From positions 556,001-620,000 of the forward strand of contig NC_090149.1 in NCBI RefSeq assembly GCF_017916325.1: a stretch of DNA of 64,000 nucleotides, in the 5' to 3' direction. Below the pieces are notes generated by a model. That model saw only the letters and a list, made by a program, of their open reading frames with translations, was not told the DNA's origin and searched no databases. This DNA is from Leishmania martiniquensis. Lineage: Eukaryota > Euglenozoa > Kinetoplastea > Trypanosomatida > Trypanosomatidae. A program made the position numbers and the translations under genes. Shown here piece after piece: positions 10,862 to 20,781 of this stretch (the stretch's first letter is position 1; the number at the start of each line of letters is the position of its first letter).

Positions 10862-12709
10862 ATGCCTATTTCACGCTTGCCGGAGACTGCCGTCTCCTCC
10901 TCCCATCCACTTGACCTGGAGGACGACAGTGGTGCCGCCGGGACACTGAACTCGGCCGCGTCGACGGTGCCGCTACGCAGCTCGAAAAAATCAGCGTCTG
11001 TCACCTCTCACCACACGACCACCGACAAGGAGGCTGTGGAGCTCGACCCCGCTGCGCTGTGGGCAGCACTCGACTTGCCCGCACCGGAGTCGATACCCTC
11101 ACAGCACACGTCGCGTCGCGTCGTCTTACTCGGACGTCCGCTCAGCGGGAAGCGTGCGCTTTGCCGGCGGCTGTGCTTTGCAGCGGAGGCACAGTACGCG
11201 GGCACCGATGAAGCCGCCGAGGGTGACCGCCAGCGCGGCGCTGTCTCGGCGGACAACGATCGGCAGCCCCTCTATCATCCAAGGTCCGACGACGATGACG
11301 ATGCAGCTCTTTTTTCCAGCCAACATCTCGGCGGATGCGACATGCGAGGTGCCTACTCGACGGGGGATGCACCGCCGCCGGGCGGGGCGGTAGGCCCGCG
11401 CGATCGGGCGAACCCGCTGTCCCACGGTTCGGGCGTGTGTTTCGACTACGTCGTCCAACGAGTGCCGACGCGGCTCGCGCACGGCAGCGGCGACCCTGCG
11501 CCCGTGAATACGCGCGCGACGACCGGGTTCCTATCGACTCCGCTTTGTGGAACGGTGCGCCGCACAACAGAGTTTTTTTGTTGTGACAACGCTGGTGCCT
11601 TGACAATGGCCCTGCCATCACTCGATCACGTCGAGTCGGCGCTTGTGCTCATGGTGATCGATGTCAGTGATGTGTCGACGATACGACAACAGCTGAACTA
11701 CTGCTACTCGACCCTAGATAGCTATGTCGCCAATCTGCTGCGTTCTCAGGCGCCGAATCACGACGAAGTGCGTCGTATGCAGCTTGCTGCGGCGCAGCAG
11801 GACTATTGGCTTGCCGAGGAGGAGAAGCTGCGCACTATGCGAACAAACTTGGCGAACAGCAGCAGCAGCAGCGGCGCTGTCGCGGCCTCTTCTGCCTCGG
11901 TGCTCAGCAAAGAGGGCGGGTCCGACGTTCCCTTTAAGGACCCGGCAGTGAACATCGACAAGGTGAACAGCACGTCGTATCGTGTGCCCGCCTCTGCTGG
12001 CATGGTGTGCACAATGCGCAGCGCCATTGTATGCACCAGGATCGAGGTCCTCGACCGCGCCTCGCGCGCCATCGGATCGACGGAGAGCGGCACCCCCGAA
12101 AATGAGGCGCTGCTGGATCGCCTCGGCATCCCAAGCGAGCTGCGCGTTGCCATGCGACATTCACGGCAGTCGCTGCTGCGGTTGGTGTCGCAGCTGCTGC
12201 GTCAGTACGCCATCTGCCATAGGGCCGCTCTTGTCTCGGTTTCTTCGCATGTTTCCATGACGACTGCCGGCGCTGAGGGCGACTATGCAAGCTCAGCGCT
12301 GGTGAATCCTTTCTTCAAGGGTCTCTGGGCCTACATTGCTTACGTCTTGTACAGCAGCAAGGAAGCGAGTGCGTCGGTGCCGAGTGACGTACTGCGCGTA
12401 TGCTCAGCTCGAATGTACCCACACGCATTGCTGCCGTTCGGCCTTGATTCTTTGGCTCTGTTGAACCACTTCGTCACTTCGAGCAGCATACAGCTACCGG
12501 AAGGGCCGTCGCTGACGTCGCCGGAGGACCCTAGCGACTCGGCCATCCGCACGACCGCCGAAGGCGTCATCACGCCGGACGGCATCTTCTCTCTTCACCA
12601 AAAGTACATACAGCAGGCGCAAACCGACCTGACGAGCTCCCTGCCGCTGTGGGCCACCCCGGAGGAGTTTGCTCAGAGCGGTGAGGCGATGGTGTGGGAC
12701 TGTATGTGA
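10862..12709 (+). CDS. Dynein light intermediate chain-like protein
   Basis: The 615-residue protein resembles dynein light intermediate chains, the Ras-like subunits that link dynein heavy chain to cargo or to retrograde IFT. The G-like fold starts at about residue 84 (RRVVLLGRPLSGKRALCRRL). The P-loop reads G91-x4-G96-K97 but has Arg at 98 where Ser/Thr is needed, so nucleotide binding is doubtful. A hydrophobic strand ALVLMVIDVSD and a helix with QQLNYCYSTLDSYV follow. Later VVCTRIEVLDR and the late segment MYPHALLPFGLDSLALLNHF correspond to the family motif around FIPxGWDS. Two Ser/Ala-rich insertions (about 110-200, 330-360) enlarge it. D1bLIC or D2LIC identity is unresolved. Confidence 0.75.
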   Translation: MPISRLPETAVSSSHPLDLEDDSGAAGTLNSAASTVPLRSSKKSASVTSHHTTTDKEAVELDPAALWAALDLPAPESIPSQHTSRRVVLLGRPLSGKRALCRRLCFAAEAQYAGTDEAAEGDRQRGAVSADNDRQPLYHPRSDDDDDAALFSSQHLGGCDMRGAYSTGDAPPPGGAVGPRDRANPLSHGSGVCFDYVVQRVPTRLAHGSGDPAPVNTRATTGFLSTPLCGTVRRTTEFFCCDNAGALTMALPSLDHVESALVLMVIDVSDVSTIRQQLNYCYSTLDSYVANLLRSQAPNHDEVRRMQLAAAQQDYWLAEEEKLRTMRTNLANSSSSSGAVAASSASVLSKEGGSDVPFKDPAVNIDKVNSTSYRVPASAGMVCTMRSAIVCTRIEVLDRASRAIGSTESGTPENEALLDRLGIPSELRVAMRHSRQSLLRLVSQLLRQYAICHRAALVSVSSHVSMTTAGAEGDYASSALVNPFFKGLWAYIAYVLYSSKEASASVPSDVLRVCSARMYPHALLPFGLDSLALLNHFVTSSSIQLPEGPSLTSPEDPSDSAIRTTAEGVITPDGIFSLHQKYIQQAQTDLTSSLPLWATPEEFAQSGEAMVWDCM

Positions 12710-14949
12710 AGAAAAGCGCTCGAAAAAGAGGTGAACGGGCCGGGAGCGGCCGTATCTCACGTTGCACATCACCAAAGAGGTGCGGACGACGGTGACACTG
12801 GTGGGTGCCGTTGCGCCTATTGCTTCTAGGGTTCCCGAGTGCGCTTGCAGCCTTGTCGAAGGCCCCTCCCTTCCAAAAATGAGTCGAACTTCAACACGAG
12901 CACCGACGTGCCGCCACCTTCGCGGACAACTTCTGGATGCTGCGACGCGTTTGACTGAAGCGTCCTGCGCTAACATATGTGGCGGTATATCGCACCTCCT
13001 TCCGAGGCGTATGCAAGCTGCTCCCTTCGTGCATACCTGTACGTGGAGTAGCGACACTCTGCACTGTGTGTTGCTCACCTGCTTCCACCGTCTCATCCTC
13101 TCGAAGGCTGACGTCGCGGGGAATCACCCTGCCAGTCGTTGCTGCAGCGCATCCTCGTGGCCGCCCGAGTAGTGACACTGACCTTTGGCGAGCGTCTTTG
13201 TCTCTCTCCCTCGACACACCGCTTGTTCTCGCACCGCTCTCATGGACAGATCGCGGGCTTTCAACCATCTCCCACCGGTGACCTCACAGTGTCTTGCGCG
13301 GACACCTGCCTGCCAGAGATCCAAGACAAAGTCCAAACCGCTCTCCCGCTCCTCTCATCGTCTCGATGTGCTCGTACATCTTTCGCGTACCCTGACGGCC
13401 CCGCCCCTTCCCTTCGAACATCTATGCGCTTTCACTGCCGGCCTCTACAGCGGAGATGTCCATCGCTGCACCGCTTCTGCTCTTTCCTCCAAAAAGAGCC
13501 GCTACAGCCATACTTTGGTGAGCTTGTCATCTTGCTTCCACGCTGATGCTGCCGTGGGGGGAGGGAGGGGCGGCGATGGGCACCTCCCAAACCAACTGCT
13601 TGCTCAAGAAGTTAAGATGCAGCCGATACCTCTGCGACCCGCTTTCAAGCACGCGTTGGCATCGCCGCGCGTATCCTCACTTCAAGTTGGCGGGCGAGGC
13701 ACATTCTGCTCTTCGCCGAGCTCTGCATGGGTATGAGCCCCGTGTGTACGGCCGCTTTCATCGGCACTTACATTGCCAGTCGAGGTCTGAGCGTAAATCC
13801 CCACGGCGCTGTCTCGCTACGCCATCTTGCGCTGGTGCTGGCGCGTCGACGGCACGTGCTCTCAACGCCTTGTTGCCCTTCACAACAGGGGGTGCTTGGC
13901 GAAAGCTTTTTAAAGAAGTTTCCACATTGACTTCTTCGACGCCTACGGCGAGCGCAGCCGCCGCATTGAGCGGCACAAAAAGGTGCTGCCGGTGCTCGCT
14001 GCAAAGGAGAGGGGAAGGCTGACCCAGGCAGCGCCAGGCCCGCCGCCGAATGCGACGCCTCGGCGAAGCGAAGCAGATGCCTTGGCTTTGACGGGCACCA
14101 GGGGTTTTCAGCGGAATAGATAAGGTGTCGAGGCCGCCCCGCAACCAGTCGCCTCTTTGAGACACGCTGCTTTCGGGCGCTTTCGCGCTCATCCACCACA
14201 CGTTGTACGTCAAACGCGATGCCCAGGCGGAAGTGTGAAACGTAGACGCGGACAAAGACGCCTGGCTGAGGCTGCTGTCTTGCCTCGTGCTGTAGCTTGA
14301 TCATGAGCTGTAGGCTCCCGATTGTCACCTCTCTGTGGACGCAGTGCTGACGGGAGCACGGCTATCTCGCAGGGCGTGTGAATGGTGTTTGGGCAGCCGC
14401 GCAACTCGCCCTCCACCTCTCGTGCTGCAGCGAGAAAGGGGGTAGGTAGGTGGGAGTGAGGGGAAACTGCGCGGCGGCGTCAAGACGGCGCGGAGGTTCT
14501 GAAACGGCCCTCTTGCGAAAGGGAGATGGCGCGCGCCACTGACAGTGGATAATCAGCAATGCGTGCCTCCCGTCGTCAGCCTCGCCCCCCCTCTTATCGT
14601 GCTTTTTGGCTCTTCGCTAATTTGAATGCACTATAGTGCACCGCTGAGACGACTGCCACCCTGTGGCGTGCATGACGCTTTTTGTGCCCCTCCGCTGCAC
14701 TGGTGCTGTACTCTCCGACATGCTCACCGCCTTCGCCGACGTGCAGGGGTCGACACACACCAGCATGTGCAACCTATCCTGCGAACGCCTTTGAAACCTC
14801 CTGTAAGCAGTGCGCCCATTTCCCTCTCTACACTCCCTATCAGGCCCCCCCACCTAGCACACACACACAAACATACACACCGCTTTCTTTTCCACCCCTT
14901 TCCGCCCTTTTCGTCCTTTTCATAAACGAACTTGCGCAGATTTCAGAGA
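12710..14949. other. Intergenic with coding-like fragments
   Basis: This 2.24 kb gap is less pyrimidine-biased than the other gaps until about 14580. Between about 12890 and 14125 several frames take turns looking protein-like, interrupted by stops; the best part is listed separately as a candidate pseudogene. From 14820 to 14930 the sequence becomes C/T-rich with CA repeats, the likely splice region for the transporter gene. Confidence 0.5.
13617..14123 (+). pseudogene. Candidate decayed protein gene, unidentified
   Basis: From 13617 to 13930 one frame reads as a plausible protein without a proper upstream start (a TAA lies immediately before), with segments such as HILLFAELCMGMSPVCTAAF and HGAVSLRHLALVLARRRHV, and ends at TGA. 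Reading then continues in a second frame from about 13924 (HIDFFDAYGERSRRIERHKK, then VLPVLAAKERGRLTQ) to a TAA at 14121-14123. Hydrophobic/basic alternation, acidic-basic helical character and high GC3 are unlike neighbouring UTR sequence. A further coding-like piece (AATFADNFWMLRRV) appears near 12915 in another frame. No family was recognised. It could be a frameshifted relic, a gene broken by assembly indels, or chance. Confidence 0.35.
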
Positions 14950-17067
14950 ATGGCGCAACGGCGCCGCGGTAAGGAGTCCTCAAACGAGGAACCAGCCAAG
15001 CCGGAGCTGCTTGACGGGGAAATAGAGCAGGAGCATGCGGCCACCGCCAATGCGTTGGTGACGCAAGCCACGCACATCAACCCAGAGGCGGCCGCCTTTT
15101 TCGAACTGTGCCCATGGACAAAGATGATGCCGCTCTTCGCGCCGAGCTGTAAAGCGTTTGGACCTAAGCGAGTCATCGCGCTGGGCCTCTGCTACTTCCT
15201 CAACAAGGGCCTCGGCAGCTACTTCGTAAAGCTCTCCCGGTACGCTATGTTTCGCACCCGCTTCGGCATCGATGGTACCCGCTACCAGCGCCTGTCCAAC
15301 TTGTATGCGATGGGCTGGTCAGTGAAGGCGTTTTCCGCTTCTCTGTCGGACACATTCGCGCTTTTTGGCTACACGAAACGGTGGTACTGCGCCGGCTCGT
15401 GCGTGTTGGGTGCGGCCTTCGCGCTGGCATTAGGCGCGTTGCCGGCGAAGGAGTCAAGTGCCGACATGGGTGCGGGATTCATGTTCTTGACGAACTTCTG
15501 TATGGCGAACGTTGATATCTTGTCAGAAGGCCACTACAGCCGCATCCTGCGCGCGCGTCCCGATGCCGGCCCTTCGCTCTTGAGCTGGATATGGGTGTTT
15601 ATCTTTACAGCTTCCCTGACGGCCGCGGTTATCCAGGGCCCTCTGTCGGACAAGAACATCCCGCACGTCGGTCTCTTCATCTCTGCTGCCTGCCAGGCTC
15701 TGGCGCTGCTCTTCTTCATCTTGAACTGGTATGGTGAGCGTGAAAACCCTGTCGAGAGCTACGAGGACTGCGTGCTAGGAAAAACAGCGGTTCCGAAGCG
15801 CAAGGTGGCCGATGACTCCACGGCGGGGACTACTTCTCTGCGGCAGGGGGAGAATCTTCGCCCTGAGCTGGCCCCCGATGCAAAGCGCAGCCTATCTGCA
15901 GAAAACTTGGCGGAGCTTCCACAAACTATGCTCAACACGCCAGATCTCTCACAGGACTTGATCCGCAGCGACGCCTGCGGTGATCACCGCGACGACGTTC
16001 TGGATGAAGCGGACACTGATCAGAGCGCCTATATATCTTCGCTGTGCTATGGTGCTTTGGAGGTGAACCGCGAGGTTTTCTTCCGCAACTGGCGACTCTT
16101 TGTGTACTCGGGGGTGATAGTGTGCGCTGTTGTGGCACAATGCCTCGTAACGGTGTTCGGCACATCCCACGACTTGGGCTTTTCGTCTCTGGCTATCGCG
16201 GTGGTGTGCTGCGGCATGGCGTTCTGGGCCTGTAGTCGTGTGGTTGCCAAGTCCATCGTCTTCGTCTTCCTCGACATGTTGGTCTATCTGCAGCTGCCTG
16301 GCGTGCTGGACAGCTTTTACATGGCGACAAAGGAGTGCTACCCGGACGGGCCGCACTTCACCTACGTGTTCTACAATACCATTGGCTCCATTATCGGTAA
16401 TATTGGCGGTATTGCAGGCGTCTTGTGCTTCTCGACCATCTTCTCGAGGAGCAGCTACTGGTGCACTTTTATCGTCACGACACTCGTGAAGATGATGGGC
16501 TCCGTATTTGACATCGTGATTGTGAAGCGCTGGAACCTCTCGATAGGGATTCCTGACCACGCCATGTTCATCATGGGCAATGCCATTGTCTACGAGGTCT
16601 GCAGCCAGCTTGCCTGGATGCCTGTGGTCCTCCTCTTCTCGCGCCTCTGCCCGCGGGGATCGGAGAGCATGGTCTACGCGCTGGCCTCCGGCTTCAGCAA
16701 CATGGGCCAGTCTATGTCTTCCACGATTGGCTCTCTCTTTATGGAGCTCGTGTGGCCCATCAGAACAACCGGCGTCAACGGCTGTAACTTTGACAACGCT
16801 CCCATGCTGCTGCTTGTGGCGCACATCGTGTTTCCCCTGGCGGTGATCCCGCTGAGTATACTGTTGCTACCGCGCGCGCGCATCTGCGACGACCTTGATG
16901 CCGACGGCAAAATCGTGCGGTGCTCTGATAGGACCGACGCGGACGGCTCCCATAGTCTGGACAGCGCTGACGAGAGTGTCTCGGCCTCGCGCAAGCCTAA
17001 TTTGCACGGAGCTGGGATGCCGGATGGCGAAAGGGTCATGAAGGGAGGGCGCCCCCGGCTCTGCTAA
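14950..17067 (+). CDS. BT1-family folate/biopterin transporter
   Basis: The 705-residue integral membrane protein belongs to the folate-biopterin transporter (BT1/FBT) branch of the major facilitator superfamily, which imports pteridines or folate in trypanosomatids; these parasites cannot make pteridines. The start is the ATG giving MAQRRRGK, since upstream in-frame codons are non-ATG. N-terminal ~55 residues are hydrophilic. Twelve hydrophobic helices are split by a long polar loop (about 265-365). Family-like features include FGPKRVIALGLCYFLNKGLG, the ILSEGHYSR loop after helix 5, and a second-half SMSSTIGSLFMELVW segment with a Cys-containing external loop. The substrate cannot be assigned: paralogues move folate, biopterin or S-adenosylmethionine. 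SHMT lies 13 kb upstream, a pathway link that may be coincidental. Confidence 0.92.
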   Translation: MAQRRRGKESSNEEPAKPELLDGEIEQEHAATANALVTQATHINPEAAAFFELCPWTKMMPLFAPSCKAFGPKRVIALGLCYFLNKGLGSYFVKLSRYAMFRTRFGIDGTRYQRLSNLYAMGWSVKAFSASLSDTFALFGYTKRWYCAGSCVLGAAFALALGALPAKESSADMGAGFMFLTNFCMANVDILSEGHYSRILRARPDAGPSLLSWIWVFIFTASLTAAVIQGPLSDKNIPHVGLFISAACQALALLFFILNWYGERENPVESYEDCVLGKTAVPKRKVADDSTAGTTSLRQGENLRPELAPDAKRSLSAENLAELPQTMLNTPDLSQDLIRSDACGDHRDDVLDEADTDQSAYISSLCYGALEVNREVFFRNWRLFVYSGVIVCAVVAQCLVTVFGTSHDLGFSSLAIAVVCCGMAFWACSRVVAKSIVFVFLDMLVYLQLPGVLDSFYMATKECYPDGPHFTYVFYNTIGSIIGNIGGIAGVLCFSTIFSRSSYWCTFIVTTLVKMMGSVFDIVIVKRWNLSIGIPDHAMFIMGNAIVYEVCSQLAWMPVVLLFSRLCPRGSESMVYALASGFSNMGQSMSSTIGSLFMELVWPIRTTGVNGCNFDNAPMLLLVAHIVFPLAVIPLSILLLPRARICDDLDADGKIVRCSDRTDADGSHSLDSADESVSASRKPNLHGAGMPDGERVMKGGRPRLC

Positions 17068-20000
17068 CATGAACTGTTTAGCGCAGGTCTTACCATGAAG
17101 GGCTTACGAGCGAGCCGCCCAGTTGCACGACGGCGAAGTGGGGGAGGGCGCACCCGCGGTGACAACGTATCCACGCGAGCGCTTTTTTTCTCTCTAGATT
17201 CTCGGGCCTCCCTCTTCTTATCCGTACTCCTCAATGGTCCTCTTCTTTCACCCGCGCCTCCCCACGTTTCTCCGTAGCAAACGTGAACCACCACCGAGTC
17301 CGTGGCGACGGCAAAGACGTCGTCGTGCCGCTTCTCCGTTGGCACGCAGCGGCAATCCACGCCTCGGGGCCTTTCCTTTTCGCTCTCTTCCAGTTCGCCA
17401 CACATGCACACACACGCACGGACAGAGAGAGGGGGAGAGAGGGGCAGGGCTAATCGAAAATGTGAGCAGAGACGTTTGCCTCTTTTAGCGTTGCTTCGCG
17501 TGGCCGTGCACACAAGGGTGGGGTGGGTAAGGATACGACCCTCCTCGACTGCCACCACCAACACCACCTCTCGACCCCTTCCCATTCCAGCCCGTTCATT
17601 AGCCTCGCCTACGATTCGACCTTACCATACGCTCTTCTCGCCTGTCATGACTTCCCACCAAGGCAGCACGTGTAAATGCCCCTCCCCCGACCTCACCTCT
17701 TTCGGCAAGGGTATCTCTCTCTGTGTGCGTGTGTCGCCTTCCCTGTCTTGCTCTCTCGTCCACGGGCGGCGCAACGCTTTCGTACTTTTTTTGTTTTTCG
17801 CTTTGCTTTACATCCCATTTTTACATCTTTTCTCTGCTCGCTTGCCGCGCCTCTTCTCTCCCCCTCGCTGTGCATGTGTCGCCCTTTGTTCGACAGAGCC
17901 AGCGGGGGAGAGTGATGGTGGTGGTGGCGGGAGGCCCACCTCTTCACAGAGGTCTTTTTCCTCATCTCTCCCCTTCCTTACTTACTCGCATCTCGCCATC
18001 TCCAGGGGTTTGGAGTGAGACACGTTGTGTGACGTCGTTTCGCAGCACGTTTGCCGTGGCGCACCTTCTCCCTCTCTACACCGCTTTCAGCGCTTCGCTC
18101 CTCTGCTGATTTGGCCGCTTCCGCTTGTCGTATGCCCCCATGCGCCATCCCTTCTTTCTCCCTCCCGTTTTTTTTTTCACCATTGACTTTCCCTTTGCCG
18201 ATTCTTTTCCCCTTTTCGCTCCGTATTTTATTGCACGCCTCTCTGCTGCTGTGTCTCGTAAGTGTGGAAGAAAAGTGCGCTGCTGTGGTCGTTCGGCCTC
18301 TCGCCATGAATTCACCGAGAGGGCGGAGAGACGTGAGTGCCTTCCCTTTGTGCTTACTTCGCGGACCCTGGGGTATCCCATCCACGTCCTTTTTCTTGCG
18401 GATATGTGTGTGTGTGTGAGTGAGTGTGCGCGTACCAGATACCCTGGCCATGCCGGCGATCTCATCGCTTACTAGGGCTCTGATAATCCTGCTGTCTGTG
18501 GTGTGGGCGGGGCAGGCCTGAGCGGGCGTCGTGCTGCAGGGACGTGCAGCCGTGCTGACGGCCGCAGCAGTCCACGACGTATTGCGTTCACGTATCGACA
18601 ATTATAGGCGTCTGTCTGCAGCCTTTCTTTTTCTTCTTTTTTCTTCGCGCGCGCGGGCTGCGTAGCGGTGATGCTGAGCGTGAGCCTCGACCGCGGCCAG
18701 CGCTGCGCGCCGTGTGAACAGCGATGGCGTGCAGGGTGTGAACGGGTGTTGGCCGGCCCCGCACCATGACATAGCCGTGGCGGAGCAGAGGTGGGCGAGC
18801 TTCGGTCGCGCGCGCGTATATTTCTGTCGAGCTGCGCACGGTGCGATGGGCGTATGAAAGGGAGTCGAATACCGAGATCGATGCTCATGTGCCCTGCTCA
18901 CACGTCTGGTGCCATCCTCGCAGAAGAAAAAGCATTTTCGTTGTGCTCTCGAAATAATCGTCTCCCTCCCCCCTCCGGATGCGCATCGTTCGCCCCGCTG
19001 CTCTGAATCGTTTCCACGGCGGCTCCCCGCTGTCCACCAATCTCTATCGGGTCATCCACCTCCCTCCCCTGACACACCTCTCAACGTCCTCGGTCTCTGG
19101 TGTTTTCTGCGAACACGTTTCTTCGCTTCTCCTTGCGTGTTCTGGAGAGCCGCTGCGATGCTTCACGTACACATCATCAAGACACCATTGCCTCTGTTAG
19201 CAGTGTGGCATGCGACCGTTGGTGGAACGATCACGCGCAACCTCTCGTGGCACCCTGTGTTTGTTGGCACGCGCGGGGAGGGGGGTGCGCCGAGCGGCGG
19301 CAAGCGAGCAGGCAATCAGATGAAACCGTAGAGGGAGTGGAGCATGGTGAAGTGGTGTGGAGAAAAGGAGGGGGAGGAGGGGCAGAGGCTTATGTGGTGG
19401 TAGAGGTGGTCTACCCCGGGGCGGGGCGGGGCCATTACTGAGACAACACATCAGGCACCTGCCACTCACCGTCTTCATCTCTTGCCTATTATTTTCGCCG
19501 CCCTTCTATTTTCGGCGTCTTGGCGTCTTCGCTGATCACGACCTTTTTTTTTGCCTGCTGCCTTGCGAAACGGAGGCGCTCACTCAACTTTCTTTTTGCT
19601 CTTGCTCTTTGCGGTCTACTGAGATGCGGCGCGTCGTTTCAATGGCATACGGGATGGACCTCCTCGGGTAAACTCCGAAATGGTAAAGGCACGCGTTGAG
19701 GAGGTCGCGGCAGAAGGCATGAAGGGCGTGAGGAAAACAAATACGCGCTCTTTCACCACCGTTCCTGTGCATGCCGATCAACCGACGTTACATACTGTCA
19801 ACGCTGTTCAGCATTCCTCACGGGAGGCTGCGTAGCCCCGCTGTTCGACACAGCTGATGTTCAAGCGAAAAAAATGCAGAAGGTACTCGACCCACCGATG
19901 CTGTGCTGGGGCGCATAAGGGGCGTGGAGGCTGTGGGCCTCAAATCGCCGAGCCCTGCTCGCTCTGGGTACCCCCTTTTATCTCTCCCGTGTGGCAACCG

Positions 20001-20781
20001 AACGGAGGCCTGAATAACCCATCTGTCTTTGCGATACTTTATGATTGATCTCCAGGGCTCCTTCGAAGCAGTTCATGCGTCAAGAGCATCAGCTGGCTCG
20101 CTCTCCTACCTATTCTCTTCTTCACTATCTTCTTCCCCCTCCCCGCAACACATACACACACACAGACAGACACACGCACTACGGTCACTCCCCGGCACGT
20201 AATCCCTCTGCTACGCTTCGAGGCTATCGACGTCTAGCGCCTGCGCGCCATGTGCACATGCATGGGTGGCTGCCTCGGGCGCAACGCGCTCTTCCTGACA
20301 CATTTGACTAAGAGCGCCCGTGTATACACCCAGGCGTGATGCCCCTTGTCTCTCGTTACTTTCCTGACTCGTTCTTCGAGACGAGTGCTGTGCGGCGAGG
20401 CGAGAACACCCCCTCCCCATTGCCTTTGTGCGGCCTCTCCTCGACCCTCCGCATGGGCATGCGGGCAGTCTTGCAGGGAAAGCGCTGCCTGCCCGCCAGC
20501 CATACCGCTCTTCCTTCACGTTCTATCCTCTTATCCCCCGCCCCCCCTGCTTCCACTTTCTCTCGCCTTCCCTTCTGCCTTGTCCGCACGCTTTCCGCGC
20601 GGCACAGCCCCATTCCCGTAGCAGCCCCACACCTCATCACGCGCAACTACGCACTCTAGCACTACTCCTTCCTCCATCCCCTCGCGTAGATCTCGGGCAT
20701 CCGACGTACGTCCTCTGCAACCTCTCCGTGTCCTCTCAGCCTTCACCTCTCCCCCTCGTTCTGCTTTACCATCACCGTGAA
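17068..20781. other. Long intergenic region before INO1
   Basis: At 3.7 kb this is the longest gap in the window. It contains C/T-rich blocks at 17560-17860 and 18120-18240, a degenerate SIDER-like relic (18626-18880), a G-rich patch with GGGGCGGGGCGGGG (19417-19430), a CA/CAGA repeat near 20150-20180, and a strong pyrimidine-rich stretch at 20520-20770 preceding INO1. No frame has recognisable protein character. Confidence 0.6.
18626..18880 (-). mobile_element. Degenerate SIDER-like relic
   Basis: A T/C run at 18626-18648 is the complement of the A/G-rich tail seen in copies A and C. To its right, 18765-18815 aligns by eye with the body of copy B in the same orientation (CATAGCCGTGGCGG versus CCTAGCAATGGGGC, then GGGCGAGCTTCGGTCG versus GGGCGACTCGAGGTCG). 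It is much more diverged than copies A-D and lies in the presumed 3' UTR of the transporter gene. Boundaries are approximate. Confidence 0.4.

Noticed and set aside
17302..18018. 238-residue frame after the transporter gene
   Set aside because: Ser/Leu/Phe/Pro-rich translation of C/T tracts with no domain.
20428..20781. N-terminal extension of INO1 by 118 residues
   Set aside because: It begins at GTG, is Pro/Ser/Leu-rich pyrimidine-derived sequence, and the family starts at the ATG at 20782.
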